This document shows positions 26,824 to 35,797 of a stretch of DNA of 64,000 nucleotides, piece after piece (within the stretch, counting starts at the first letter, position 1; the number at the start of each line of letters is the position of its first letter). Below the pieces are notes generated by a model that searched no databases, was not told where the DNA came from, and saw only the letters and a program-made list of their open reading frames with translations. The stretch is from Rhizobiales bacterium UBA1912 (GTDB lineage Bacteria; Pseudomonadota; Alphaproteobacteria; Rhizobiales; Devosiaceae): the NCBI GenBank assembly GCA_002337455.1, contig DDGC01000014.1, positions 345,361 through 409,360 of the forward strand. The letters run 5' to 3'. The position numbers and the translations under genes are program-made.

Positions 26824-27813
26824 ATGACCACACCCAGCAGTGCCCAATCCCCCAATCCGCTTGTTGCCAGCCTCTCGCGGCTGAACCTGCAGCAGTATGT
26901 GGTCTATATCGGCTTTGTGGCGATCTTCCTGTTCTTTGCCGTGACGCTCCACGACAACGGATTTCTGACCCAGCGAAATCTCGTCAACATCATCCTTCAG
27001 ACCGCACCGGCCACGATCATGGCCATCGGGCTGGTTTTTGCCCTGAGCGCGGGCGAGATCGACCTCAGCTTCGGCTCGACGGTAGCGGTCTCCGCGTTGA
27101 GTGCGGCGATGGTAATGGCTGCGGTTCCCGATTTGGCTTTTCCGCTCGGCATCCTGGCCGGGATCGGGGCGGGCCTGACAATCGGCTTTATCAACGGCGC
27201 GCTCGTCGCCTATCTTCGCCTGCCCTCGTTTCTGGTGACCCTGGCAACCATGGGATTGTTTGCAGGCGTGGCACGCTCGCTCACCAATTTGCGGTCCATT
27301 CCCGTTCTCGATGGCACATTCACCGGGATTTTTGGATCCGGGTCGCTGTTCGGCATCCCTTCCCTGGTGCTCTGGACCATCGCCGCCGTCCTTGTCGGAC
27401 ATTTCGTTTACCGCCAGACCCGGTTTGGCGCCCATGTGCTGGCAACGGGCGACAATGCCCGGGCCGCGATGGTGACCGGCATCAGGGTGCCGCGCATCCG
27501 GCTGCTGGTGTTCATGATCTGCGGCGGCATGGCCGGCCTTGCGGGGCTGCTTTATGCGGGGCGGTTGCAGGCGGCCAGGTACACGCTGGGGGAAGCGGAC
27601 CTGATGACCGTCATTGCCGCGGTGATCGTCGGTGGCACGCTGCTGCATGGCGGCAAGGGCACCATCATTGGCGCGCTGGTGGGCTCGCTCATGATGGGCA
27701 TGCTCAACAACGGGCTCATCCTGATGGGTCTTTCCGTCTCCGACCAGATGATCGTGCGCGGCCTGATTATTCTTGTCGCCGTCGCCGTGTCGCTGCGCGA
27801 AAAAGCCCGCTAA
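26824..27813 (+). CDS. ribose-type ABC permease
   Basis: A 329-aa inner-membrane permease of the RbsC/FrcC family (BPD_transp_2) with 8-10 hydrophobic segments. The hallmark GEIDLSFGS lies near residue 78, and GGTLLHGGKGTIIGAL near residue 270 is the conserved coupling/EAA-like region. It acts as a homodimer with the ATPase at 29039. A GAGG box precedes the ATG. Confidence 0.94.
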   Translation: MTTPSSAQSPNPLVASLSRLNLQQYVVYIGFVAIFLFFAVTLHDNGFLTQRNLVNIILQTAPATIMAIGLVFALSAGEIDLSFGSTVAVSALSAAMVMAAVPDLAFPLGILAGIGAGLTIGFINGALVAYLRLPSFLVTLATMGLFAGVARSLTNLRSIPVLDGTFTGIFGSGSLFGIPSLVLWTIAAVLVGHFVYRQTRFGAHVLATGDNARAAMVTGIRVPRIRLLVFMICGGMAGLAGLLYAGRLQAARYTLGEADLMTVIAAVIVGGTLLHGGKGTIIGALVGSLMMGMLNNGLILMGLSVSDQMIVRGLIILVAVAVSLREKAR

Positions 27814-27828
27814 GGGAGGTTCATTCTC

Positions 27829-29028
27829 ATGTTTCTCGACATCCTGCGCCGCCGGAATCCCAAATTTGTCCAAGCCGCGATGGCGCTTCATCGCGACAGC
27901 AAGATACCGGCCAATTCCTACGTCATCGACCTCGACCAGGTCCGGGCCAATGCGAGCACGCTCAAGGGCGAAGCGGACCGCAACGGGCTCAAGATCTTTG
28001 CAATGACCAAACAGGTCGGGCGCTCCTCGAGCTTCTGCAAGGCGGTGATGGGCGCCGGTATCGAAAAATCCGTCGCCGTGGACATGGCCTGCGCCCGTGG
28101 CACGCACCGCGCCGGAATGGCTGTCGGCCATCTCGGGCACCTGTCCCAGATCGCGCGGGCCGAAGCGGACGCCGCAGCGGCCACTTTCCGGCCCGACTAC
28201 TGGACTGTCTTTAACGACACAAAGGCCGGTGAAGCCGCATCGGCGGCGGCAAAGGCCGGTTACGTCCAAAACCTTCTGACGCGCATCAAGGCTGACGGAG
28301 ACACCTTCTATCGCGGACACGAGGGCGGGTTCGATGCCGACGACATCGTGGCTGTCGCCGACCGGCTCGACGGGCTGGAGGGTGGCCGGTTCGCCGGCAT
28401 CACGACCTTTCCGGCACTGCTTTTCGATCACGAAAGCCGCAAGGTTAAGCCGACGCCCAACCTTTCAACGCTGACGCGCGCCGCCGAGGCGCTCGCAAGC
28501 GCCGGACGGACGGGCATCGAAGTCAACGCGCCCGGCACGACCTCCTCGGTCCTCATGGAGGGCCTCGCGCAGGCCGGTGCGACCCAATGTGAACCGGGCA
28601 ATGGCATCCACGGGACCACTGCGCTTCACGTGATGGAGGATCTCCCTGAACTGCCGTCCGTGCTATATCTGACGGAGGTTTCGCACCTTTCGGGCGGCAA
28701 GGCCTACTGCTTCGGTGGCGGGTTCTATATCGACCCGATCTTCCCCGACTATCCGGTCAAGGCCCTGGTTTCGCCCGAGCCGACGGTTGCGGCCGACGCG
28801 CTGCGCGAGGTCGAGGTGCCGCCCCCTTCGGCCATCGACTATTACGCGATGATCGATGCGACGGGCCCGCGCGCACCCGAGCCGGGCGATACCGCCGTCT
28901 TCGGGTTCCGGGGACAGGCCTTTGTCACCCGCGCCTATGTTGTCGGCGTTTCCGGGATTTCCACCGGGACCCCCAGAGTTGAATCCATCGAGAACGGGTT
29001 CGGCGAACCCCAGTCCTGGCCCGTTTAG
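27829..29028 (+). CDS. yhfX: YhfX-family PLP-dependent enzyme
   Basis: A 399-aa protein with an alanine-racemase-type N-terminal barrel. It matches E. coli YhfX along its length as I recall it: FLDILRRRNPKF at the start, SYVIDLDQV, the putative PLP-lysine segment FAMTKQVGR, VAVDMACAR, GHLSQI, LTEVSHLSGGKAYCFGGGFY and SIDYY near the end. The true reaction of YhfX is not established; racemisation or aldol chemistry on an amino compound is likely by fold. A strong AGGGAGG box is present. Its place between permease and ATPase genes implies its substrate is, or derives from, the imported compound. Confidence 0.85.
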   Translation: MFLDILRRRNPKFVQAAMALHRDSKIPANSYVIDLDQVRANASTLKGEADRNGLKIFAMTKQVGRSSSFCKAVMGAGIEKSVAVDMACARGTHRAGMAVGHLGHLSQIARAEADAAAATFRPDYWTVFNDTKAGEAASAAAKAGYVQNLLTRIKADGDTFYRGHEGGFDADDIVAVADRLDGLEGGRFAGITTFPALLFDHESRKVKPTPNLSTLTRAAEALASAGRTGIEVNAPGTTSSVLMEGLAQAGATQCEPGNGIHGTTALHVMEDLPELPSVLYLTEVSHLSGGKAYCFGGGFYIDPIFPDYPVKALVSPEPTVAADALREVEVPPPSAIDYYAMIDATGPRAPEPGDTAVFGFRGQAFVTRAYVVGVSGISTGTPRVESIENGFGEPQSWPV

Positions 29029-29038
29029 GAGGTTGATG

Positions 29039-29785
29039 ATGACCGATACGCTTACCCAACCGGTGCTCAAGCTCGAAAACATCCGCAAGGCGTTCGGGGG
29101 CATCGTCGCGATCGAGAATTTCTCGCTCGACGTCCACCCGGGCGAAATCGTTGCGCTGGTGGGCGACAATGGCGCGGGCAAATCGACCCTCATCAAGATC
29201 ATCTCCGGCGTGCATGCGCCGACATCGGGATCGATGGTTATGGATGGAGCACCGATTGCCATGTCGAGCGCCACAAAGGCGCGCGAACACGGTATTGAGG
29301 TGGTCTATCAGGATCTGGCGCTGGCCGACCAGCAGTCGGTTTACATGAACCTGTTTCTTGGCCGGGAAATGACCAAGGGCATGTTCGGCCAGCTCGACCG
29401 CAAGGCCATGATCGGGGAAACCCAACGGCTGGTGGACGAACTCGACGTGCGCATCCCCTCACCTCATGCCACGATCCGCGACCTCTCCGGCGGTCAGCGG
29501 CAGGGCATCGCCATCGCAAGGGCGACGCGCTGGGCGAAAAAGCTCATCCTGCTCGATGAACCCACTGCCGCGCTAGGGGTGGCCGAAACTGCCAAGGTCG
29601 AAAAGATCGTTGCGGGCCTCAAGGCGCGCGATATCGGCGTTTTGATCGTCAGCCACAGCCTCGATCAGGTCTTCAGGCTCTCGGATCGGATCTGTGTCCT
29701 GCGTCGCGGCACCCAGATCGGCGTGCGTCCCACCGCAGAAACCGACAAGAACGAGATTATCGCCATGATCACCGGCGTTCACTGA
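29039..29785 (+). CDS. ABC transporter ATP-binding protein, single-domain sugar type
   Basis: A 248-aa ATPase with Walker A GDNGAGKST, signature LSGGQRQG, Walker B LILLDEPTAALG and the H-loop His in VSHSLDQ. Most ribose-type systems use a fused two-domain ATPase of about 500 aa; this single-domain form resembles FrcA. Two in-frame ATGs follow the AGGAGG box; the second (29039) has the better 6-nt spacing. It closes the ROK operon and converges with the kinase gene. Confidence 0.93.
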   Translation: MTDTLTQPVLKLENIRKAFGGIVAIENFSLDVHPGEIVALVGDNGAGKSTLIKIISGVHAPTSGSMVMDGAPIAMSSATKAREHGIEVVYQDLALADQQSVYMNLFLGREMTKGMFGQLDRKAMIGETQRLVDELDVRIPSPHATIRDLSGGQRQGIAIARATRWAKKLILLDEPTAALGVAETAKVEKIVAGLKARDIGVLIVSHSLDQVFRLSDRICVLRRGTQIGVRPTAETDKNEIIAMITGVH

Positions 29786-29799
29786 TCGATGCCGAGCTC

Positions 29800-30744
29800 T
29801 TAGAGCCCCAGTGAATCCCGGCTCAAAAGAGCTCGCCACTGCGCCCCCGCGTCGCCGAGTTGCAAACGCGCGGCGGCGAGAGCGCTGTCGATCTGAGGCT
29901 GGATAATCTGCGTGCCGGCAAGGTGCCTGGAAATGTCGGCGGCGATGACCGGGTGCAATCGCAGCACGCCACCAATGATGGCGACCGGCCCGCTCCCCGC
30001 CCGTGCCTGCAACGCCTTTGCAAGTTCGGACAATTCGGCCGCAGCCTTGTGCAGGATGGTCAGGGCGACGGTATCGCCCTCAATAGCCGCCTCGGCCACC
30101 GCCACCGCAAGGGTGCCGATCCGGCCCCGGTCCCCGGCATAGACGAACTGGCGCACATCATGCCAGTCCGTGCCGCCGACTTTGTCAAAGAGGTGCCGCG
30201 CAAGGGCCTCCACAGCCTCAAACGATCCGGAACGATCCCACGCGCGATAAATCTGGTCGAGCGCCTGTAGCGCGATCCAGCTTCCCGACCCCGCGTCGTC
30301 GACAAGGATGCCCCGTCCGCCGACCCGAACGACCTCGCCGCTTTCACTGACATGAACGCCGATAGAACCCGTGCCCGCCGAAACCAGATGCCCCTCGCCC
30401 GGCCGGAAAAGGGCAGCATAGGCCAATATGATATCGTCGATGACCAGGACCGCGTCGGGCTTTATGCCAAGCGCTCCGGCAGCAAGACTGCAGATGTCCG
30501 GCGCCGCGGCCGGACCGAAACCGGTGAGGCCACCCGTGAGGCTCAAAACCTCCAGTTTTGCATCGGCTATCGCCCCGGCAAGTTGGGTCAGGACGCCTGA
30601 AAGCCGGTCTTTCTCGGCGGGATTGAACACATGAGCGGTCGCGCCTCCGAGGTTACCCCGAGCGACGAGTTCGCCCCCAATGTCGCATGCCACCCAGCGG
30701 CTGGCCGTGCCGCCGACGTCGAGCCCCAGATGGACCTTGGTCAT
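29800..30744 (-). CDS. BadF/BadG-family amino-sugar kinase (GlcNAc/MurNAc kinase candidate)
   Basis: A 314-aa ASKHA-fold kinase: LGLDVGGTASRW phosphate-1 motif, VIDDIILAYA with Asp, SAGTGSIGV phosphate-2 and DDAGSGSWI. The family includes eukaryotic-type GlcNAc kinase and clostridial MurK, which phosphorylates MurNAc and GlcNAc. Position in an operon with a sugar ABC importer, opposite murQ, makes MurNAc or GlcNAc the likely substrate: MurNAc-6-P would feed MurQ. It overlaps nanE by 4 nt. Confidence 0.87.
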   Translation of the reverse strand: MTKVHLGLDVGGTASRWVACDIGGELVARGNLGGATAHVFNPAEKDRLSGVLTQLAGAIADAKLEVLSLTGGLTGFGPAAAPDICSLAAGALGIKPDAVLVIDDIILAYAALFRPGEGHLVSAGTGSIGVHVSESGEVVRVGGRGILVDDAGSGSWIALQALDQIYRAWDRSGSFEAVEALARHLFDKVGGTDWHDVRQFVYAGDRGRIGTLAVAVAEAAIEGDTVALTILHKAAAELSELAKALQARAGSGPVAIIGGVLRLHPVIAADISRHLAGTQIIQPQIDSALAAARLQLGDAGAQWRALLSRDSLGL

Positions 30745-31406
30745 GAGGGCACGCCGTCGCGCACGAACAGCCGGGTAATTTCACGAGGATTGGTGATCAT
30801 GGTGCCCACAACGACGGCATGTGCTCCGACGGCGAATGCGCGCTGCACAAGCTGCGGAGTATTGTAGCGCCCTTCGGCGACGATCGGAACCGCCAACCGT
30901 GTGGCAAGCGCTTCCACCAGGGCCAGGTCGGGAGCATCGGGACGCGGTTGGGTGGCTTGAGTATACCCAGACAGTGTCGTCGCGACGTAGCTGGCGCCCC
31001 AGTCAGCCGCGGCACGCCCCTCCTCCACCGTTGACACATCGGCAAAGACTTCGGCGCCCAACTCGTCGCGGATGCGACGGATGATCATCCGGGGATGCTC
31101 GCCGTCACGGGGCCGCTCGGTGCAATCGAGCGCCACGATCCCGGCCCCTGCGGCAACGATTGCCTCGGCCGCCGCAAAACTCGGGGTGATATAGACCGGG
31201 TGGTCCTGGGAAAATACCTTGTGGATGCCGATGACCGGCAGGCCCGCAGCCTTGGCCGCGGCAATATCATCGGGCCCGTTGGCGCGGATGCCGATTGCAC
31301 CGCCATCGCGGGCCGCCAGCGCCATGGCGCCCATGAACTGAGCGCCATGCAACGGGTTATCCGCCCGCGCCTGGCAGGATACGACAAGGCCATTGGGCAG
31401 GATCAT
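30741..31406 (-). CDS. nanE: N-acetylmannosamine-6-phosphate 2-epimerase
   Basis: A 221-aa TIM-barrel epimerase that interconverts ManNAc-6-P and GlcNAc-6-P. Typical elements: VSCQARADNPLHG at the N-terminus, GAIGIRANG, IGIHK, ALDCTERPRDGE, ADVSTVEEG, YVATTLSGYT, VAEGRYNTP and VVGTMITNP. The catalytic Lys is that of IGIHK. The start at 31406 overlaps the permease stop (ATGA). No nanA lyase is visible nearby, so it may process imported ManNAc-6-P or serve amino-sugar interconversion in wall recycling. Confidence 0.93.
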   Translation of the reverse strand: MILPNGLVVSCQARADNPLHGAQFMGAMALAARDGGAIGIRANGPDDIAAAKAAGLPVIGIHKVFSQDHPVYITPSFAAAEAIVAAGAGIVALDCTERPRDGEHPRMIIRRIRDELGAEVFADVSTVEEGRAAADWGASYVATTLSGYTQATQPRPDAPDLALVEALATRLAVPIVAEGRYNTPQLVQRAFAVGAHAVVVGTMITNPREITRLFVRDGVPS

Positions 31407-32266
31407 TTCACGGCGCCCGACGTCATGCCGGCGATAAACTGCCGGGACAGCAGGATATAGATCACGATGATCGGCGCCGCGGACATGGTCAGCCCCGAAA
31501 ACAATACGCCCCAATCGGTCGTGTATTCGCCCATGAAGGTGGTCAACCCCTGCGGCAGGGTCTTGAGGTCATCGTTCTGGATGAAGACCAGCGGGAAGAA
31601 GAAATCGTTCCAGATCGGCACCACGTTCTGGATACCGGCGATCACCATGGCCGGACGCACCAGCGGCAGCATGATCGCCCACATGATCCTCGCTTCGCTC
31701 GCCCCATCCATGCGGGCGGCGTCTTCGAGCTCGTTGGGCAGGCTGCGGATAAAGCCGGTCATGATGAACACGGTCGTGGGCAGGCCCATGGCGGTATAAA
31801 CAAAGATCAGCGAGAGCTGGTTGTTGAGGATCGATAGGTCCCGCATCAGCATGAACAGCGGGATGATCGCCAGCTTGAGCGGCAGGGTCAGCCCGGCGAT
31901 GAAAAACATCAGGATAAAGCCCGAGCCTGTGAAGGCGTATCGCCCGATGGCGTAGGCCGCCATCGTTCCCAAGGTCAGTATCAGCACCATCGAGGCACCG
32001 GTAACCACGAAGGAATTGAACAGATAGCGCAGGAAATTGGTCTCGGTCCAGATCCGCACGAAGTTGGAGACCTGCGTGAAATCGGGGATCGAAAACGGCG
32101 ACTGGAAGATCTGCGGCGTGGTCTTGAAGGCCGAGAACACCATGATGACGATGGGCGCCAGCATGATGATCGTATTGGCGATCAGGATGATCTGCAGCAG
32201 CCCGTCGCGCCCCAGGGTCGCGAACATGCCCTTACGGTCATAGTAGTTCGTCGCAACGCTGCTCAT
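31403..32266 (-). CDS. carbohydrate ABC permease, MalG type
   Basis: A 287-aa inner-membrane protein with six hydrophobic segments. The EAA-loop reads EDAARMDGASEARIMWAIMLPLVRPAM (about residues 190-216), which defines binding-protein-dependent permeases, and the N-terminal half has PTTVFIMTGFIRSLP. It pairs with the MalF-type permease at 32263 (4-nt overlap) and the ATPase at 34547. It belongs to the carbohydrate uptake-1 class. Confidence 0.95.
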   Translation of the reverse strand: MSSVATNYYDRKGMFATLGRDGLLQIILIANTIIMLAPIVIMVFSAFKTTPQIFQSPFSIPDFTQVSNFVRIWTETNFLRYLFNSFVVTGASMVLILTLGTMAAYAIGRYAFTGSGFILMFFIAGLTLPLKLAIIPLFMLMRDLSILNNQLSLIFVYTAMGLPTTVFIMTGFIRSLPNELEDAARMDGASEARIMWAIMLPLVRPAMVIAGIQNVVPIWNDFFFPLVFIQNDDLKTLPQGLTTFMGEYTTDWGVLFSGLTMSAAPIIVIYILLSRQFIAGMTSGAVK

Positions 32267-33183
32267 AGCTGAATCTCCCGGGCGCGCAGCCGCGTCGTGA
32301 TGACACCGGCGACCAGCGCGATGAAGATGAAGATCAAGACGGCCAGCGCCGAACCAAGCCCGAAATCCTGCTGCCCGGCGGACACGTTGCCGAAGGCGGT
32401 GCGATAGAAATAGAGCCCCAGAACGTCGGTCGAACCGAATGGCGAACCATCGAGCCCACCCATGATGAAGGGCAGCTCAAACCAGTTGAAGGCGCCCACG
32501 AACAGCAGGGTGAAAACGATGGTGGCGCTTGGAGCGACGAGCGGCCAGACGATCTTGGTGATTTTCACCCACTCGCTTTCGGTTTCCATGCGCACGGCAT
32601 CGAGGATTTCACCGGGGATGCGCTGCATGCCGGCCAGAAAGACCAGCGTCGGAAACCCGACCATATGCCAGGCCTGGGCAACGATGATGCTCCACAAGGC
32701 CGTTCCGCTTTGCCCCAGCCAGGGCTGCGCCAATTCACCGAGTCCGATGCCCCTGAGGCTGATGTTCACGACACCAAACAGAGGGTGATAAAAAAGCTTG
32801 AAGAGATAGGCGACGATGATTGTCGAGAGCACCACGGGCAGAAACACCGCTATCCGGTGGAAGCGCGCGCCCGGCAGCTCGCGCCAGAGCGCATAGGCCA
32901 GAATGAAGCCCAAACCGTTCTGGAGCACCATGAGCGCAAAAAAGACGATGACGTTGTTCTTGAAGGCATTGATCGTCCAGCTCCTATACGGCTCGACGAA
33001 CAGGACGGTATGGAAGTTCTCCAGCCCGACAAAATCGCCGCGGCGCAGACCCTGCCAGTCAAAGAAGGCATAGGCGAAGGCGGAAATGATCGGATAGACG
33101 ACGAACAGGGCCACAAAGGCCAGGGGCGGCACGATCAGGGCGGTGATCCAGAGACCGCGGCCGGTCATCCTCAATTGTGGCAT
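32263..33183 (-). CDS. carbohydrate ABC permease, MalF type
   Basis: A 306-aa permease with six hydrophobic segments and an EAA-loop GEILDAVRMETESEWVKITKIVWP. The ATG at 33183 is chosen: the longer reading from 33252 runs into the hairpin spacer and adds a basic, non-conserved leader. It forms a heterodimer with the MalG-type permease. Overlapping stop/start with that gene shows one operon. Confidence 0.93.
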   Translation of the reverse strand: MPQLRMTGRGLWITALIVPPLAFVALFVVYPIISAFAYAFFDWQGLRRGDFVGLENFHTVLFVEPYRSWTINAFKNNVIVFFALMVLQNGLGFILAYALWRELPGARFHRIAVFLPVVLSTIIVAYLFKLFYHPLFGVVNISLRGIGLGELAQPWLGQSGTALWSIIVAQAWHMVGFPTLVFLAGMQRIPGEILDAVRMETESEWVKITKIVWPLVAPSATIVFTLLFVGAFNWFELPFIMGGLDGSPFGSTDVLGLYFYRTAFGNVSAGQQDFGLGSALAVLIFIFIALVAGVITTRLRAREIQL

Positions 33184-33218
33184 TACGTGTCGCTTCGCTC
33201 TGGAGATCTCTGTTACGG

Positions 33219-33242
33219 CCCCTCCCCGAGTGCGGGAAGGGG
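33219..33242 (-). other. stem-loop between binding protein and permease
   Basis: Arms CCCCTCCCCG / CGGGAAGGGG (one mismatch) with loop AGTG. Its T-run lies on the plus-strand side, so it is not an intrinsic terminator for the leftward operon; it is best read as an mRNA-stabilising hairpin that lets the binding protein be made in excess. Confidence 0.55.
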
Positions 33243-33258
33243 TATTTTTCAATGGAGC

Positions 33259-34500
33259 TTAGTCCTGGAAGGGCTCGTACCAGGCCGAAAGGCCGGTGGT
33301 GAGCGCTTCGCCGATGGCTTGAGGTTCGGTTTCGCCGGCGAAGAGCTTTTGCATTTCGCTCTGGATCAGCACCGAGCCGGACGGCTCGCCATAGCGGAAG
33401 TGCGCCAGCATCAGATAGGGGATCGAGGACTGGTTCAGTTCCGCCACCTCGGCCAGCAACGGGTTGTCGAAGCTGACGCCGGGAATTGTCGAGATGTTGT
33501 TGAGCGTATTGGCGAAGGCCTGGCCGAATTCCTGGCTGGCCAGGTAGTTCACGAAGGTGATCGCGGCGTCCTTGTTGGCGCTGGCGGCGTTGACTGCGTA
33601 GCCACCGTCAAAATAGAGCCCGACCAGCTTTTCGTCTTCAGCCGTCTCCCCGGGCGCTGCAAACATGCCCAGTTCGATATCAGGGTTCTGAGCCGCGAAG
33701 TTGGCCAACTCGTACGAACCGCCAATGAACATGGCGGCCATGCCCGAGCTGAAAAGCTGCTGGGCAGAGGGATAGTCAAGACCGATAAAGCCATCGGGGA
33801 AATAGGACTGGGCGATATCGTTGACAGCGGCGAGCGCGTTGGTGAAGCGCTCGTCGGTGAAGTCGGTTTCACCGGCAACGAGCTCGTTGTAGAAATCAGT
33901 GCCCATCAGCGAGGAGCCCAGGCCAAAGGTTACTGTCTCGTTCTGCCAGGCGGTTGCCGTGCCATTGGCAAAGGGGATAACGCCGGCGTCCAGAAGTGTC
34001 TGGCTCACCGCCTCGAGTTCGGCCCAATCCTGGGGCTCTTCGAGGCCGTTGGCGTCAAAGATCGCCTTGTTATAAATGACAAGCTGGGTCTGGCTGGCGA
34101 AGGGCACAGCGTAGATTGTGCCGTCCGAACGCATGCTTTCGGCGGCCAGCGCGGACTCGGCAAAGTCAGCCAGGGCCGGAACCGTCTCGGTGCTCAGCGG
34201 CTCAAGATAGCCCGCCGACGCAACGTTTTCGAGGCCGCCATAGGCGCGCACCATCATCACATCAGGGCCCGTGCCGCCCGCAAGCGCGGTGGACAGAATG
34301 GTGTTGTAATTGGTGGCTTCGAAGGTCTCGAAGTTGACGGTGATGCCGGGGTTGGCCGCTTCGAACGTGCCGATGAACTGCTCGTAGGCAGCACGGTCTT
34401 CCTGACGCCAGCTCCAGAATGTCAAATCCTGAGCGAGCGCCGGGGCGGCGATGATCACGGCGCCGAGCGCCGCGCTTATACGGATCATAGTGGTTTTCAT
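33259..34500 (-). CDS. sugar ABC periplasmic binding protein, family 1
   Basis: A 413-aa extracellular solute-binding protein (SBP_bac_1). A signal peptide ends near ALAQ (residue 24). Typical segments: LTFWSWRQED, EAANPGITVNFE, GTGPDVMMVR and FASQTQLVIYNKAIFD. It captures an oligosaccharide or amino sugar; the kinase, NanE and MurQ nearby suggest MurNAc, GlcNAc, ManNAc or a disaccharide of these. An AAGGAGAGGG box gives strong initiation. Confidence 0.93.
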   Translation of the reverse strand: MKTTMIRISAALGAVIIAAPALAQDLTFWSWRQEDRAAYEQFIGTFEAANPGITVNFETFEATNYNTILSTALAGGTGPDVMMVRAYGGLENVASAGYLEPLSTETVPALADFAESALAAESMRSDGTIYAVPFASQTQLVIYNKAIFDANGLEEPQDWAELEAVSQTLLDAGVIPFANGTATAWQNETVTFGLGSSLMGTDFYNELVAGETDFTDERFTNALAAVNDIAQSYFPDGFIGLDYPSAQQLFSSGMAAMFIGGSYELANFAAQNPDIELGMFAAPGETAEDEKLVGLYFDGGYAVNAASANKDAAITFVNYLASQEFGQAFANTLNNISTIPGVSFDNPLLAEVAELNQSSIPYLMLAHFRYGEPSGSVLIQSEMQKLFAGETEPQAIGEALTTGLSAWYEPFQD

Positions 34501-34546
34501 TGAGTTCCCTCTCCTTGAAACTTCTGTGGACGGTCTTGTCCGGTGC

Positions 34547-35611
34547 CTAAGGCATCAGCCGCCGACCATCCTCGGCGGAAAAGAAATGCGCTGCGCCCGG
34601 ATCGACAGTCACTGTCACCGGCGCATCAGGCGCAAAATTGTCATTGGGAGCGGTTCGCGCCGCCAGAAGCGTGTCGTCGGCGAGACGAACATAGACGTAG
34701 GCGTTGTCGCCCAGATATTCGGTATAGATCACCTGGCCATGAAACCCTTGGTCGGCATGACCATTGTGCAGCGTCACAGCGTCCGGACGCAGGCCAAGGC
34801 GCTGGCTTTTCTCCTGCGGGAGTGCCTCCATCGCAATCGAGCCGCCGTTGGCCATGCCAAGGCGGGCGCCGTCGCGCGAAACGTCGACGAGCGTCATGCG
34901 CGGCGATCCGATGAAGGTCGCGACAAACGCGTTGGCCGGTCTTTCGTAAAGATCGCGGGGCGAGCCGACCTGTTCGATCCGGCCCGCGTTCATCACAACG
35001 ATCTTGTCGGCCAGGGTCATCGCCTCGACCTGATCGTGGGTCACATAAATCGTCGTGCCGCCGATGTCCCGGTGCAGCCGGGCAATTTCGAGGCGCACCT
35101 CGGAGCGTAGCGCCGCGTCGAGGTTGGAAAGCGGCTCGTCGAGCAGGAAGACGTCGGGTTTGCGCACCAGGGCACGCCCGATGGCAACGCGCTGGCGCTG
35201 GCCGCCCGAGAGCTCGCGCGGCTTTCGCTGCAGCAATTCCTCAAGGCGCAACATGCGAACCGTCTCCGCGATCCGCGCCTCGACTTCCGATTTGTCGAGC
35301 CCCATAAGCCGGGCGCCGAAGGCCATGTTCTCGTAAACGTCCATGTGCGGATAGAGCGCGTAGGACTGGAACACCATGGCGATACCGCGCCGTGATGGCG
35401 CAACCTCGTTCATCAGTTTTCCATTCAGAAAGAACTGACCATCGCTGATCGGATCAAGTCCGGCAATGAGCCGCAACAGGGTGGACTTGCCGCAACCGGA
35501 CGGCCCAACGAACACCACGAGTTCGCGGTCCCCGATATCGAGATCGATCCCGTGCAACACCTCAAAGGACTTGAAGCGCTTCTTGATGCCGCGAAGCGAG
35601 AGTTGGGCCAA
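34547..35611 (-). CDS. UgpC/MalK-type sugar ABC ATPase
   Basis: A 354-aa ATPase: Walker A GPSGCGKST near residue 36, signature LSGGQRQR, Walker B VFLLDEPLSNLD, H-loop THDQVEA, then a C-terminal TOBE/OB regulatory region (from about 240) typical of the MsmK/UgpC group. It is the first gene of the minus-strand sugar operon and lies just downstream of a promoter whose -10 is covered by the MurR-type palindrome (35685-35701). Confidence 0.95.
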   Translation of the reverse strand: MAQLSLRGIKKRFKSFEVLHGIDLDIGDRELVVFVGPSGCGKSTLLRLIAGLDPISDGQFFLNGKLMNEVAPSRRGIAMVFQSYALYPHMDVYENMAFGARLMGLDKSEVEARIAETVRMLRLEELLQRKPRELSGGQRQRVAIGRALVRKPDVFLLDEPLSNLDAALRSEVRLEIARLHRDIGGTTIYVTHDQVEAMTLADKIVVMNAGRIEQVGSPRDLYERPANAFVATFIGSPRMTLVDVSRDGARLGMANGGSIAMEALPQEKSQRLGLRPDAVTLHNGHADQGFHGQVIYTEYLGDNAYVYVRLADDTLLAARTAPNDNFAPDAPVTVTVDPGAAHFFSAEDGRRLMP

Positions 35612-35684
35612 TTCGATCCTCCGTCTGCCCTACCGGTCAGGCAGGCTTCCCAGTCGCGCAAGCCTCGACCGAGACTTGCCACGA

Positions 35685-35718
35685 TGGAATACTAAATTCC
35701 AAAAAAGTTCAATGTCAA
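35685..35718 (-). promoter_or_regulatory. promoter and MurR-type operator of the sugar-importer operon
   Basis: On the minus strand a perfect TTGACA (complement of 713-718 of this kilobase, 35713-35718) is followed after 18 nt by TAGTAT (35694-35689). The -10 lies inside the perfect palindrome TGGAAT-ACTAA-ATTCCA at 35685-35701. Binding there would block RNA polymerase. The same palindrome occurs upstream of murQ (36788-36804). The transcript would start near 35682, about 70 nt before the ATPase gene. Confidence 0.7.
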
Positions 35719-35797
35719 GAATATACAATTACTACACAGCGATGACGACGTCACGGCGCGGCGATGGCCACGCGGTGAACGTCGCTAACCGACTGCG

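Noticed and set aside
26758..28431. 557-codon minus-strand open frame
   Set aside because: Antisense to the permease and yhfX genes; low-complexity Asp/His/Gly/Gln composition and no ribosome site.
32665..34503. 612-codon plus-strand open frame over the sugar receptor and permease genes
   Set aside because: It is antisense to two clear ABC genes; the translation is rich in Arg/Gly/His/Gln without domains. It is a by-product of high GC content.
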